Shown one piece after another: positions 16,601-24,763 of a DNA stretch of 64,000 nt. The position numbers and the translations under genes are program-made. Under the pieces are notes generated by a model, which searched no databases, was not told the DNA's origin, and worked only from the letters and a program-made list of their open reading frames with translations. The first letter of the stretch is position 1. Each line of letters starts with the position of its first letter. The DNA comes from Chthoniobacteraceae bacterium (GTDB lineage Bacteria > Verrucomicrobiota > Verrucomicrobiia > Chthoniobacterales > Chthoniobacteraceae), in assembly GCA_947449735.1 (NCBI GenBank), contig CANFTB010000009.1, positions 1-64,000 on the forward strand, read 5' to 3'.

Positions 16601-19158
16601 CGTCGCCGTACACCTACTACACCTGGGACGGATTGGCTTACGTAAAAATCAACTATGCCTTTTCGCCCGAGACGTCCAAGGTCGCCCTGACGTCCGGCTA
16701 CACCGTACGGGATGGCGGCCTGAACTACAGTACAGGCGCGTCTGTTCCAAACCCCTTCCCCCCCTACCAGTATTATCTGCGCGCACTCTCAGACGCCCCA
16801 GGAATTCAGCGGAGGGTGTTTCAAAGTGCTCCGCTTTTGACATCCATTCCCGGCACTCCGGCGACCAACGGAGGGAACGCGCAGTCCAACCGCACCATCG
16901 ATCTGAGGGGCACCGAACTCCTCTTTACCATCGCGGACAACACTCTGTTCCGCGAACCCACGACGCTCTGCCAACCCGGGCTTCCCTCGGGAAGCAAGCT
17001 GGAAGCCGGTCCGGACAACTTCTTCTCGGGCAAACCTTATCTTGGGGCGTTGAAGGATCCTTCCGGCCAGAACTGGGTCGGGTTCTCTCTCGGAGAAATC
17101 CCTTCTCAATACATTCTGGCGGCCAAGCTTTCGCAAAGAAACAAAGTCGTCCAGTACGCCAACGCGGCATTCCCATCGGCGGGCATCAAATGGAACTTTA
17201 ATAAAGACGATCCTGCGCAGGATCTTACCCAAAACAAGCTTGGCGAGATCCCACTCGCTCTTCCCGCCGGCGCCACACAGCTTCAGCCCTTTTTCAAGGC
17301 GCGCTATTTTCAAGTCCCGGTGACAGTCGCCGGCGTGGGCCGCACGCAGTTCACCATACGGCTCCAATTCAAGGATCCGAACGGGCTCTGGGTCACCTAC
17401 GACGAACGCATGATCGACATCAATCCGGACGATAATGGCAGGTGGAGTTCGGGGCCCGTTCTTGGGAAATCGGAGATCCAGCCAGTAAAGACCGTGCCCA
17501 CGCAAGACGCGTACGGCAACGTCGCCTGGAAGGACAACAACCGGCCGCTCAGCTGGAGCTACCCGTTCGTCACCTCCTACGATCCGCGCACACCCAGATT
17601 CGGGCAACCCATGCGGGCGGGATACACAAACCCGAACACCGTGCGGGGCACGACTGCCAGAGATTTGCAAATGGTGAACGCGACCGTGGCAAATCCCTCG
17701 GCGTTGTATCCGACGGGCGGCAACAAGACGGACCGCCCCGGCAACGGGGTTGTCGACCTGCCCGTGGCGAAGACCACGGCGCAGACCGTCACCCCGCGAT
17801 GGATGGTGCCAGCGGCCTGGAATAGGTCCTTCGCATTCGGGGGATTCAATGGCACTGCATACGATCCCGCCTATAAATACGCAGTCGGCAAGACCCCGGC
17901 GGACGGAACCGGGGACATTTATTGGTGGGCCAACGGCAAGGATTCAAAAGGTCTCTTATTTCAGAAACCGAGCGGCAACGCCCTCGACTACGGATGGCAG
18001 CCCAGACTTTACAAATCCACCGTGGCTGGGGCCACCCCCGTGCCTGCCACCTATAACAGCAACCTGAAAACCGGGGTCAGTCCGGACGCTAACCTTGCCC
18101 ACTTTTTTCAAGACGGCATCAGCAGTAATTACGCAGACTCGCTGCGCATCGGGGACTTCAGCGAAAACATCGCCCCAGCAGCAAGCACGACGACCGATCC
18201 AAACGCCCCATACCGGCAGGCATACTCGGATCCCGACGACGTGGTGCGGCGCGCCGCCGGCGCCCTTGCTTCGGTAGGCGGCTACACCAATGTTTCCGAG
18301 GGACTGCCCATGAGCCAGGGCAACACGGACAAACTTGCGACCCGGCCCGTGATTTTGAACCGGACGTTCCGGTCCGTTGCGGAGATGAGTTACGCCTTCC
18401 GCGGGACGCCCTGGAAGCACCTGGACTTCTCTCTGCCGGAGACGGCGGATGCAGCCCTCCTGGATATTTTTTGCATTTCAGAACCCCCGCAGATCACGAG
18501 TTCTTCAACCGGCCTCGCCGCCTCTAATGCGCCTCTGGTCGCCGGAAAGGTCAGCCTGAACACACGACAGGAAGGAGTACTGAAGGCATTAATGGCGGGT
18601 GCCCTCAAAGACGAACTGACGGCCAGCGATACGCTTGCAGCAGGCGTCGACGCGGCAAAGGCAGCCCAGGCGCTGATCGACCGTACCACGGGAACGAAAC
18701 CTTGGCTTGGGCCCCTCACAAACAACGCAGAGCTAGCCGGAAAACTCTTCGGCAGGGACCTCACCGGCATCACAGATTCCGACCCAGTCTATACTTCCGT
18801 CGTTTACAGAACGTCGACCGAGCCTAAACGGAACTCCGACATCGCAACCGGACAGAACCAGCTGACCTGGCATTTCACTGGTTTCTCAGCCGATTTGGCA
18901 AAGGCACTCACCAGCACCCGGGATCGCAAAACGCAGCGGTTGAGAGAGGCTGCAATGCGCGCGCTCGCGGACAGCGGTCAAACGCGCGTCTGGAACGTCA
19001 TGCTGGACCTGATTGTCCAAACCGGAAGTCTCACCCCGCACACAAGCGCGCTGGGCGACTTCAACGTAACCGGTGAGAAGCGGGTTTGGGTGTACATCGC
19101 TATCGACCGGTTTACCGGTGAAATTCTGGACCGCCAAGCCGAGTGGGTCAGCGAGTAA
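13639..19158 (+). CDS. Verru_Chthon cassette protein A-like, very large pilin-signal protein
   Basis: The 1839-residue protein starts with a short basic leader, then GAALVLVIGITALLLITVLI, a class of N-terminal hydrophobic helix seen in Verru_Chthon cassette A proteins and reminiscent of type II/IV pseudopilin systems. The remaining part is a long extracytoplasmic region without a recognised catalytic motif, rich in Trp, Pro, Asn and Tyr. The conserved C-terminal part of the family (NVMLDLIVQTGSL, EKRVWVYIAIDRFTGEILDR) is present. Proteins B, C and D of the usual cassette are not in the window, so this copy stands alone. The frame is open to 13438, but the ATG at 13639 puts the hydrophobic helix at the N terminus. 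Confidence 0.7.
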   Translation: MNPPARLHTNKQGAALVLVIGITALLLITVLIFLGATTNQVDAAAKTTFQIQTGQLASLATGQVLRELVNEVKAGSISPVLTNSNTPVLYPATPLSAVPDRSSASAAANPVATTPPNLIKQSSFGKPFYNDTLTFNKQLVYPQAATYPSVPHASAESTASGRGNISGARWNKPMLLPRADPSSPSNLTPAATGPVRIGGDPNTKWQWTAPQWVYLQADGARPLQWANGMRPGETNPVVGRYAFQMYDIGGLLDANVAGYDPDPKVVGDLVASRRGSAGLADLTQIGLKPAHLKQLLAHRNPATLNESDTGLHGHRYVNFLLNGQNNLGFLRVASSASDASVRNRAFHGRLEMLQFIKSLAGNDAEKAQLAESLQSLTHFSRSLEQPSFRPGFYDPSAATSTPLSPVFIRPTIVPPAGRVDDAIYPINCVPTATSNIAGKLYQNDVRVIRKLPFEMALGNNRGGNDAWGTVAERGGASTDERPLQDVINPGLLEVRVIKGFLRQDGTQALPQEPLVKRRFPLERLAWITYKGPSAELTTSDPLYNPRGNAKAILDCFGLAWKKSATGSYFWAYSHGKTGGIFKLEDLIVEDTATGRPREPDFFELLKAGIGAGSLGKSAVASHREGAPWDVATYQQARDRKTEFQILEIGANLIDQNDADYFPTIIKLPNPDPNLTAEAVRYAPALFTARGVEDLPYFYRFHWRGIEDGNDRPNIPLPAPGAMTEITGNLGAYAGGNFKCGTTAVIGFPELWNPHAKDPNKTFDPKSAPSEFRIAAASETPEDVVDPPKNTGNASDKGLSTLPKLGGLPNVSPTSQVWVDLINGGVHDFTLRPMGFFGYGNNNSTTLSWASAYGLHSNPNPPYYRWYNQTWDWPSDNLEPLYFGYTPAVGTTAAIDYRAHGLFWNRTPILSDGTLVLDSQQPSYSMSFAPMWKIPAETFTDDTFPAQPAPSATWPEGTELFKNKIITAKLLSEFPTPGEYAKLYKVGEASPYTYYTWDGLAYVKINYAFSPETSKVALTSGYTVRDGGLNYSTGASVPNPFPPYQYYLRALSDAPGIQRRVFQSAPLLTSIPGTPATNGGNAQSNRTIDLRGTELLFTIADNTLFREPTTLCQPGLPSGSKLEAGPDNFFSGKPYLGALKDPSGQNWVGFSLGEIPSQYILAAKLSQRNKVVQYANAAFPSAGIKWNFNKDDPAQDLTQNKLGEIPLALPAGATQLQPFFKARYFQVPVTVAGVGRTQFTIRLQFKDPNGLWVTYDERMIDINPDDNGRWSSGPVLGKSEIQPVKTVPTQDAYGNVAWKDNNRPLSWSYPFVTSYDPRTPRFGQPMRAGYTNPNTVRGTTARDLQMVNATVANPSALYPTGGNKTDRPGNGVVDLPVAKTTAQTVTPRWMVPAAWNRSFAFGGFNGTAYDPAYKYAVGKTPADGTGDIYWWANGKDSKGLLFQKPSGNALDYGWQPRLYKSTVAGATPVPATYNSNLKTGVSPDANLAHFFQDGISSNYADSLRIGDFSENIAPAASTTTDPNAPYRQAYSDPDDVVRRAAGALASVGGYTNVSEGLPMSQGNTDKLATRPVILNRTFRSVAEMSYAFRGTPWKHLDFSLPETADAALLDIFCISEPPQITSSSTGLAASNAPLVAGKVSLNTRQEGVLKALMAGALKDELTASDTLAAGVDAAKAAQALIDRTTGTKPWLGPLTNNAELAGKLFGRDLTGITDSDPVYTSVVYRTSTEPKRNSDIATGQNQLTWHFTGFSADLAKALTSTRDRKTQRLREAAMRALADSGQTRVWNVMLDLIVQTGSLTPHTSALGDFNVTGEKRVWVYIAIDRFTGEILDRQAEWVSE

Positions 19159-19453
19159 TCCCAAATCCTTGAGGAAACTCGTCCTTTTCCCCGGGAGCGC
19201 AGAGCCCCAGAGGGCTGAGGTCCTTTAATTGTTCATAAACGTAAAAGAGATCACACGAGAACGACCAAGACTCAGTTCAGCCGACGGACGACGTTCGCTT
19301 CCGTCGGGAGCTTGACAACAGATTTCCACCGGGCCCTCGCGAGCGGCGGGCGGGGAAAACCAAATGCCTTGTTTTCTTTTGTCCTGGCAATCTTCTCCGC
19401 GTCCTCCGCGGCCCCGCGTGAGATAGATTGCCGGCCCCGGACGTTTGGCGTTC
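19159..19453. other. Intergenic region with a dispersed repeat
   Basis: No credible gene is present. The only notable content is the G+C-rich repeat at 19393-19424. The minus-strand open frame here reads SRGAAEDAEK, the kind of spurious translation such repeats produce. Confidence 0.5.
19393..19424 (+). repeat. Dispersed intergenic repeat, copy 1
   Basis: A 32-base sequence beginning TTCTCCGCGTCCTCCGCGG and ending GCGTGAGAT matches the one at 23982-24013 at 30 of 32 positions, in the same orientation. Both copies lie between genes. The repeat contains the palindrome-like core CCGCGG. Confidence 0.75.
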
Positions 19454-20146
19454 TCACAAAAGCCCGAGCTTTTTGAATGAGAACCACGGGGTGCGCCCGT
19501 TGTCGGCAGTCCCCAAAATGACATGGTCCAGCAACTGGATCTGAAGCAAACGGGCGGCCTCGTTCAGGCGGGTGGTCAGCCGGCGGTCGGCCTCGCTCGG
19601 ACTGGGGTCGCCGGATGGATGGTTGTGCACCAGAATGAAGGCGAACGCGGCCGCAGTGAAGACGGGGCCGAAGATGTCCCGCGGATGCGCGATGCTTTCA
19701 TTGATAGTTCCGCGCGAGACTTCCTCCACCCGCATCAACTGGTAGCGCGTATCCAGAAGCACCACGCGCAGGGACTCCTTGGTGAGCGCGCGCATCTCCA
19801 TCCCGAGCAGCTGAAACACGCGCTCGGGCGAGTCGATGCGCTCCTTGCGCACGCACTCGGAGCTCAATCGCGAGGCAAGCCCGAACGCCGCCGCCAGCTG
19901 CAACGCCTTGGCGCTCCCCACGCCCTTCAACCGCGCCAACTCCGCCACCGAGCAACGCCCCAGCGCCCCGAGCGAACCGAACCTCCTCAGCAGTTGCTGC
20001 CCCAGATCGAACGTCCCGACGCCCATCACCCCGCGCCGCAATAAAACGGTCAACAGTTCACCATCGCTGAGCGCTCCGTGCCCTTGAGCCAGAAGCTTCT
20101 CCGCCGGACGCACCTCCCCCGCTTCCTTGATTTCGTCCCCTCCCAC
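19454..20146 (-). CDS. radC: RadC family JAB-domain protein
   Basis: The 230-residue protein has the RadC architecture: an N-terminal helical part with a helix-hairpin-helix (LARLKGVGSAKALQLAAAF, about residues 65-85) and a C-terminal JAMM/MPN domain with FILVHNHPSGDPSPSEAD, the metal-binding HxHPSGxxxPSxxD motif, preceded by a conserved Glu in VEEVSRGTIN. Despite the old name its role in DNA repair is unclear; a metalloprotease or nuclease-like activity is possible. The start codon in this frame is GTG. The conserved family start (RPAEKLLAQGHGALSDGELL) lies at residue 13, so the N terminus is close to right. Confidence 0.92.
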   Translation of the reverse strand: MGGDEIKEAGEVRPAEKLLAQGHGALSDGELLTVLLRRGVMGVGTFDLGQQLLRRFGSLGALGRCSVAELARLKGVGSAKALQLAAAFGLASRLSSECVRKERIDSPERVFQLLGMEMRALTKESLRVVLLDTRYQLMRVEEVSRGTINESIAHPRDIFGPVFTAAAFAFILVHNHPSGDPSPSEADRRLTTRLNEAARLLQIQLLDHVILGTADNGRTPWFSFKKLGLL

Positions 20147-20215
20147 ACCATTACAATCGGATACCGGGGCACGAAAACACGCAACGCCCTCCCCCCGACG
20201 CCAGAGAGGGGGAAA

Positions 20216-21259
20216 CTACGCAGAGCCCGCCAGCGCAACGCCCCCCAGCGGCGCGATCATCGCATCCAGGGTGTCACAAAGTCCCACGAGCGACTCAAGA
20301 TAAACGGACTGGTCCAAAACCAGCAGACCGTCCCGCGCCTCCGCAAGCATCCGGCGCCCTGTCTGGACCGCATACTGGACGGCACCCTTCTCAACCGCCT
20401 GCTCCACAAGGTTCCGGATCTCCTCCTCGCGTCCCTCGAGGATCAAAGCGCCCAGGCTCTCGCGTTCCTCGGCAGAACTGGTGTTCAAAAGGTGGAGCAC
20501 GGGCAGGGTCAGTTTGCCGCGCCTCAAATCGCTCCCCAGGGTCTTGCCCACCTTGTTTTCATCGCCCGCAAGGTCCAGACAATCGTCATAGATCTGGTAG
20601 GCTGTGCCGAGGCGCATCCCGAAGTCGTGAAGGCTTTTCTGCGCCTCCTCCGAGGCGCCGTTCAACAGCCCGCCCAACTGGGTGGCCACGGCAAAAAGGG
20701 CTCCGGTTTTCATTTCCAAAATCCGGAAGTAGTCGGGAACGGAAAGCTTCAGATCAAAGCGGCGCTGCGTCTGGATGATTTCACCCGAACACACTTCACT
20801 CGCAGCCTCCGCAATGCGGCGACACATCCGGTTGTCTTCAAACGCAGCCGCCAGCCGGAGGGCGTGGGCAAAAAGACAGTCCCCTAGGAGCACGGCCAGG
20901 GAATTGCCCCATTTGGCGTTTGCAGTGGGCTGCCCCCGGCGCTGGTCCGCATGATCCAAAATGTCGTCATGCACCAGCGTCGCGGCATGGATGAGCTCCA
21001 CGATGACCGCCAAGTTGGCATGGTCCGGCAAAATCGCACCAGTCGCCCCGCCGGCCAGAAGCGCCAGCGCGGGGCGCAAACGCTTGCCGTGGCTTTCGAT
21101 GGCGTAGGCTACGTACATCTCAACCGCCGGGTCGAAGGCGCGCGCCTGGTCGCGAATACGCTGCTCTACGCTCGAAAGGTCCTCCAAAATGGGTTCGAAG
21201 GCCTTCTTGAGGGCGAGTGTTTTGTCGAGCGGCGGCTCCAGTTCAGGCGGTGGATTCAC
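20216..21259 (-). CDS. Trans-polyprenyl diphosphate synthase (octaprenyl synthase type)
   Basis: The enzyme adds isopentenyl diphosphate units to an allylic diphosphate, making the side chain of a respiratory quinone. The 347-residue protein has both aspartate-rich motifs: LVHDDILDHADQRRG (DDxxD at 98-102) and YDDCLDLAGDE (around 226-230), plus SHGKRLRPALALLA for diphosphate binding. Length and motifs fit the IspB/HepT group; product chain length cannot be read from the sequence. The start codon is GTG. The gene lies 124 bases from nnr on the same strand. Confidence 0.9.
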   Translation of the reverse strand: MNPPPELEPPLDKTLALKKAFEPILEDLSSVEQRIRDQARAFDPAVEMYVAYAIESHGKRLRPALALLAGGATGAILPDHANLAVIVELIHAATLVHDDILDHADQRRGQPTANAKWGNSLAVLLGDCLFAHALRLAAAFEDNRMCRRIAEAASEVCSGEIIQTQRRFDLKLSVPDYFRILEMKTGALFAVATQLGGLLNGASEEAQKSLHDFGMRLGTAYQIYDDCLDLAGDENKVGKTLGSDLRRGKLTLPVLHLLNTSSAEERESLGALILEGREEEIRNLVEQAVEKGAVQYAVQTGRRMLAEARDGLLVLDQSVYLESLVGLCDTLDAMIAPLGGVALAGSA

Positions 21260-21383
21260 GTTCCCCTAAGATAGAATCCCTAGGGGGGAAGTCAATGGCA
21301 CCGACCGCAGATAGCGTCCGCAGGGGGGGGCCGGCATCCCTGCGCCGCCCTCTCCAAGCGGCATCCCCGCACCGGCTCGGCGC

Positions 21384-22904
21384 TTAGCAACCTCCTGAGC
21401 GCAACGCTCCAAACGCCGCGCCCAGCCCGTGAGCCACGTCGGAGGCAAGCAGGGACTCCTCGCTGCACCGACCGCTTGCCAACAGCGCCTCCGCAGACCG
21501 ACCGCATAGCCACGCCCCCATCAATCCAGCCTCCCGGACCCCCAGTCCCCTCGCCAAAAGAGCCGAGCACACTCCCGAAAGCACATCGCCCATCCCCCCG
21601 GAAGCCATCCCCGGATTTCCCGAAGTGTTGTAGGACAAACGAACGCCACCATCCGCGCGCACGCCCACGATCGTTCGCGCCCCCTTGAACAGCAACCCCA
21701 CCGGCCAGCGCTCCGTGAATTGCACCACCCGCCGCCGGCGCTCGAGCACGCAGCCCTCCGGATCCAAACGCTGCATCTCCCCCGCGTGAGGCGTCAGCAG
21801 ACGCGGACCGGCGCAATGCGAAAGCACCTCCATCCGCCCTCCTGCCAAAACATTCAGCGCATCCGCATCCACCACCGCCGGGCCGACAAAATCACGAATC
21901 ACTTCCGCCGTTGCCTCGGGCTGGCCCTGCCCAAGCCCGGGCCCTATGGCGAGCGCGTCGGCGCGCAGTTCGAGCGCCTCACGGACGTCCGACACGCACC
22001 GCACCATGCATTCCAGCGGCGCGATGGCCGCCGCTGCCCCATAGGCAGCCTCCGGCACGCACAGCGTCACAAGCCCCGCCCCCGCCCGCAACGCCCCCAG
22101 CGCGGCCAGCGCCGCAGCACCCACCGTCACTGGAGCGCCCGCCACCAGCAGCACCCGGCCCGCGTCCCCCTTGTGCATGTCCGCGCGCCGCCGGCCCCAA
22201 AGCTCCCGCAACGCAGCGGGCGAAGCCACTTCCATCGGGTCCTGATCCTCCGCCGCAGCGCTGAGCGCCGCCAGGGGAAGCACGGCGAGGCGCCCGACCC
22301 AGCGCTCGGCGCCGTCCGCCAACAGCCCTGTTTTCACGAACCCGACCGTCAAGGTGACATCCGCCACGACAGTATCCAAAGCGGCACAACCGGTGGCGCC
22401 GTCCAGCCCGGTGGGAATGTCCAACGCAAACACCCTCGCGTTCGAGGATTCTCTCAGTTGGTTGATGGCTTTACACAATCCCCGCACCGGCTCGCGCAGG
22501 CCTCCCCCGGCAAATTGCGCGCCGATTCCGAGAAGGCCGTCCAACACCGCGAGAGGCGTCGCCGTCGGGGGCCTCCACCCGCACCAGTCGCCGACGTCCA
22601 AAGTTTCGCACCGGCCCGCCTGGCGCCACTTCAAGGCGGTCAGCGGCGCCCATTCAGCCTGGGGGAACGCCGCCACCAGCAAAACCTTCCAGCCCTTCTC
22701 CGAAAGCAGCCTCGCAGCCACCAGAGCGTCCCCCCCGTTGTGCCCCTTTCCAAACACCGCAACGCAAACACCCGGCACCGGGCAGAACTGCGCGACCGCC
22801 CCCGCCATCAACGCGCCCGCTTCCTCCATCAAAGACTCCGGTTGCAGCCCGTCGGCGAAGACCCGCCGCTCGAGCGCCTGCATTTCGCTGGGTAAAAAAC
22901 TCAT
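21384..22904 (-). CDS. nnr: Bifunctional NAD(P)H-hydrate epimerase / ADP-dependent NAD(P)H-hydrate dehydratase
   Basis: This enzyme repairs hydrated NADH and NADPH. The 506-residue protein fuses an N-terminal YjeF_N epimerase domain (about 1-215, with FGKGHNGGDALVAARLL and LDIPTGLDG) to a C-terminal ribokinase-like dehydratase domain (about 225-500, with GRVLLVAGAPVTVGAAALAA, AIGPGLGQGQPEA, VVDADALN, LLTPHAGEM and the ATP-binding GMASGGMGDVLSGV). All key motifs are present, so both activities are expected. It is encoded on the same strand as the polyprenyl synthase but is probably separate in function. Confidence 0.95.
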   Translation of the reverse strand: MSFLPSEMQALERRVFADGLQPESLMEEAGALMAGAVAQFCPVPGVCVAVFGKGHNGGDALVAARLLSEKGWKVLLVAAFPQAEWAPLTALKWRQAGRCETLDVGDWCGWRPPTATPLAVLDGLLGIGAQFAGGGLREPVRGLCKAINQLRESSNARVFALDIPTGLDGATGCAALDTVVADVTLTVGFVKTGLLADGAERWVGRLAVLPLAALSAAAEDQDPMEVASPAALRELWGRRRADMHKGDAGRVLLVAGAPVTVGAAALAALGALRAGAGLVTLCVPEAAYGAAAAIAPLECMVRCVSDVREALELRADALAIGPGLGQGQPEATAEVIRDFVGPAVVDADALNVLAGGRMEVLSHCAGPRLLTPHAGEMQRLDPEGCVLERRRRVVQFTERWPVGLLFKGARTIVGVRADGGVRLSYNTSGNPGMASGGMGDVLSGVCSALLARGLGVREAGLMGAWLCGRSAEALLASGRCSEESLLASDVAHGLGAAFGALRSGGC

Positions 22905-23061
22905 TTTGTAGCGTTGCTGTGACTTTAAATCGAACTCCCCGCGGCGGCCTCTGGAGCCCTATGGCGTCTCAGGCTGAACCCACCCGGCATTCTCCGATGA
23001 ATCTGTTCAAAAGGAGCGGGACAACCTAAGGAGTGCTCCCAAACGAGTCTCAAGTTAACCC

Positions 23062-23820
23062 ATGCCACTTCTGCTCTCACTTCAAAAAACGTTCTCCCTC
23101 CTGGTAACACCCACCGGCCTCCTCTGGCTGGCGCTGATCTGGTGCACCCTGCGCGCATCCGCCAAAAAATGGTGGGGCGGCGCCGCAATGCTGGGGCTCA
23201 CCACCGTCTTCTATACTCTGGCGGGAAACGTGCACGTCGGCCACGCCCTGATGCGCAGCCTCGAAACACAAATCCCGCCCCCCGTCTTTCAAACCGAACC
23301 CTTGGACGCCACATGCGTCTTCGGCGGAGGTTCGGAGCGCGATCTTTACGGAAGGGCCCAACTGGCAAGCAGCGGGGACCGGATTGTCGCCGCCGCGCGC
23401 CTCTATCATTCAGGGCAAACCAAACTGCTCGTGGCCAGCGGCGTTTCGGCGGATGCCATGGACGGCATACGGAACCTGGGGGAGGAAACCAGGCAGGTGT
23501 GGCTCGGTCTCGGGATTCCCGAGGAGGCCATCCGCGTCGTGCCCGAGGCCTGCCGGGTCAGCGCCGACGAGGTGAAGGCGTTTCGCAGAATGCAACAGGA
23601 GGCAGGATGGAAGCGGGTGGGATTCTTGAGTTCGGCGTGGCACCTGCCGCGGATCCTCCGACTGTGCAGCCGAGCGGGCTTCGCTCCTGTACCGGTGGGC
23701 AGCGACTGGAGGGGGAGGGAACGTAAGTTCCAGCTGCCGGACTGCGTGCCCCAAGGCTCGGGTTTCTGGAGGGTGAACCTTGCGGTGTGGGAGGTGGCGG
23801 CAAGCTGGCTGGGACGTTGA
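23062..23820 (+). CDS. YdcF family inner-membrane protein (DUF218, ElyC/SanA type)
   Basis: The 252-residue protein begins with two hydrophobic segments (about 10-28 and 38-56), followed by the DUF218 domain from about residue 80: CVFGGGSERDLYGRAQ, RIVAAARLYHSGQTKLLVAS, EACRVSADEVKAFRRMQ and GFLSSAWHLPRILRLCSRAG. These are the conserved blocks of ElyC/YdcF proteins, linked in E. coli to envelope and lipid-carrier homeostasis; the biochemical activity is unknown. The gene stands alone, divergent from nnr with 157 bases between. Confidence 0.83.
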   Translation: MPLLLSLQKTFSLLVTPTGLLWLALIWCTLRASAKKWWGGAAMLGLTTVFYTLAGNVHVGHALMRSLETQIPPPVFQTEPLDATCVFGGGSERDLYGRAQLASSGDRIVAAARLYHSGQTKLLVASGVSADAMDGIRNLGEETRQVWLGLGIPEEAIRVVPEACRVSADEVKAFRRMQQEAGWKRVGFLSSAWHLPRILRLCSRAGFAPVPVGSDWRGRERKFQLPDCVPQGSGFWRVNLAVWEVAASWLGR

Positions 23821-23981
23821 GGGGCTCGGAGGGGGGCTTGGCTGAACGGCTGACGTCCGCAGTGCGAGATCCAATCTCCGGCAGTCGCGGCCGGCGGCTT
23901 TTAAAACTGAAAACAGAGGTTCACGCTGAGACGAGCGGCGGAGGGGGATAAATAATTTTGGGTCGCTGGCTTACATGATTT

Positions 23982-24013
23982 TTCTCCGCGCCCTCCGCGG
24001 CTCCGCGTGAGAT
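23982..24013 (+). repeat. Dispersed intergenic repeat, copy 2
   Basis: The 32-base sequence starts TTCTCCGCGCCCTCCGCGG and ends GCGTGAGAT. It differs from copy 1 (19393-19424) at two positions. It lies in the 289-base gap between the YdcF gene and the Rrf2 regulator, which otherwise holds only the candidate operator region. Confidence 0.75.
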
Positions 24014-24041
24014 CACCTGTTCTCTAGTGCTTCGGTGTTCG

Positions 24042-24099
24042 GGTTAAAACACACTTGCAATCACCGTAGATCAACCCTACCAGATCTATCTACTTAACC
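24042..24099. promoter_or_regulatory. Nested inverted repeats upstream of the Rrf2 regulator gene (candidate operator)
   Basis: Two perfect 6-base inverted repeats are nested here: GGTTAA (24042-24047) with TTAACC (24094-24099), and GTAGAT (24066-24071) with ATCTAC (24088-24093). They end 10 bases before the regulator start. The position suggests autoregulation by the Rrf2 protein, but no known Rrf2 operator consensus is matched. Confidence 0.35.
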
Positions 24100-24109
24100 G
24101 GACCCAATC

Positions 24110-24709
24110 ATGACCCTCACCAAAAAAGGCGAATACGCGCTCCGCGCCATGATCCAGCTCGGCCTTGCCAAGTCCCTCGGCAAAGCCCTGGTGCCGGTCT
24201 CCGAACTGGCCGACAGCAACCGCCTTCCCCTCAAGTTTGTCGAACGCATCCTTCTGGAACTCCGGGAAGCCGGCTACGTGGAAACCCAGCGCGGCAAGCT
24301 GGGCGGCTACATGCTTGCAAAACCCATGCAGGATATCCACATGGGCGAACTCGTGCGCCTCATCGACGGCCGCCTCGCCCCCATCGCCTGCGCCAGCGAA
24401 ACCGATTACGCCCGCTGCTCCTGCCCGGACGAGGAACACTGCGGCCTGCGCATGCTCATGGTCGACGTCCGCAACGCCATCGCGGACATCCTCGACCGCT
24501 ACACCCTCGGCGACGTGGTGGAGGTCACCATCCGGAAAATGCGGCAGGACAACGCCGCCATGCCCTTTGCTCCGGCGCCAGCCCCCTGCGCCAAACCCGG
24601 TCGCAGAATCGCAGACCCCGCCCAGGGCTTTCTCTCCCAGCTCGGCATCCGCTCGGTACTGACGGAGGAGCCGTCAAAATCCAAGCCCTCCGCGGGTAAA
24701 AAAGCCTAG
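24110..24709 (+). CDS. Rrf2 family transcriptional regulator with four-cysteine cluster motif
   Basis: The 199-residue protein has the Rrf2 winged-helix domain (MTLTKKGEYALRAMIQLGLA; LKFVERILLELREAGYVETQ; RGKLGGYMLAKP). It then carries Cys94, Cys103, Cys105 and Cys111 (pattern C-x8-C-x-C-x5-C), in the place where IscR and NsrR bind an iron-sulfur cluster. A cluster- or thiol-based sensor of sulfur or redox state is therefore likely. About 60 residues after the last conserved helix form a low-complexity tail. It precedes cysTWA by 54 bases on the same strand, so it probably controls sulfate uptake, like the Rrf2 member CymR in Bacillus. The specific effector is inferred, not shown. Confidence 0.85.
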   Translation: MTLTKKGEYALRAMIQLGLAKSLGKALVPVSELADSNRLPLKFVERILLELREAGYVETQRGKLGGYMLAKPMQDIHMGELVRLIDGRLAPIACASETDYARCSCPDEEHCGLRMLMVDVRNAIADILDRYTLGDVVEVTIRKMRQDNAAMPFAPAPAPCAKPGRRIADPAQGFLSQLGIRSVLTEEPSKSKPSAGKKA

Positions 24710-24763
24710 CGCATCCGCGCCCATACCTCGGCTCTTCGCTCCCTGCCGCATCCCGCCACGCCC

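Noticed and set aside
19225..19524. 99-residue minus-strand open frame after the Verru_Chthon A gene
   Set aside because: It overlaps the 3' end of radC and translates the dispersed repeat; the composition is not protein-like.
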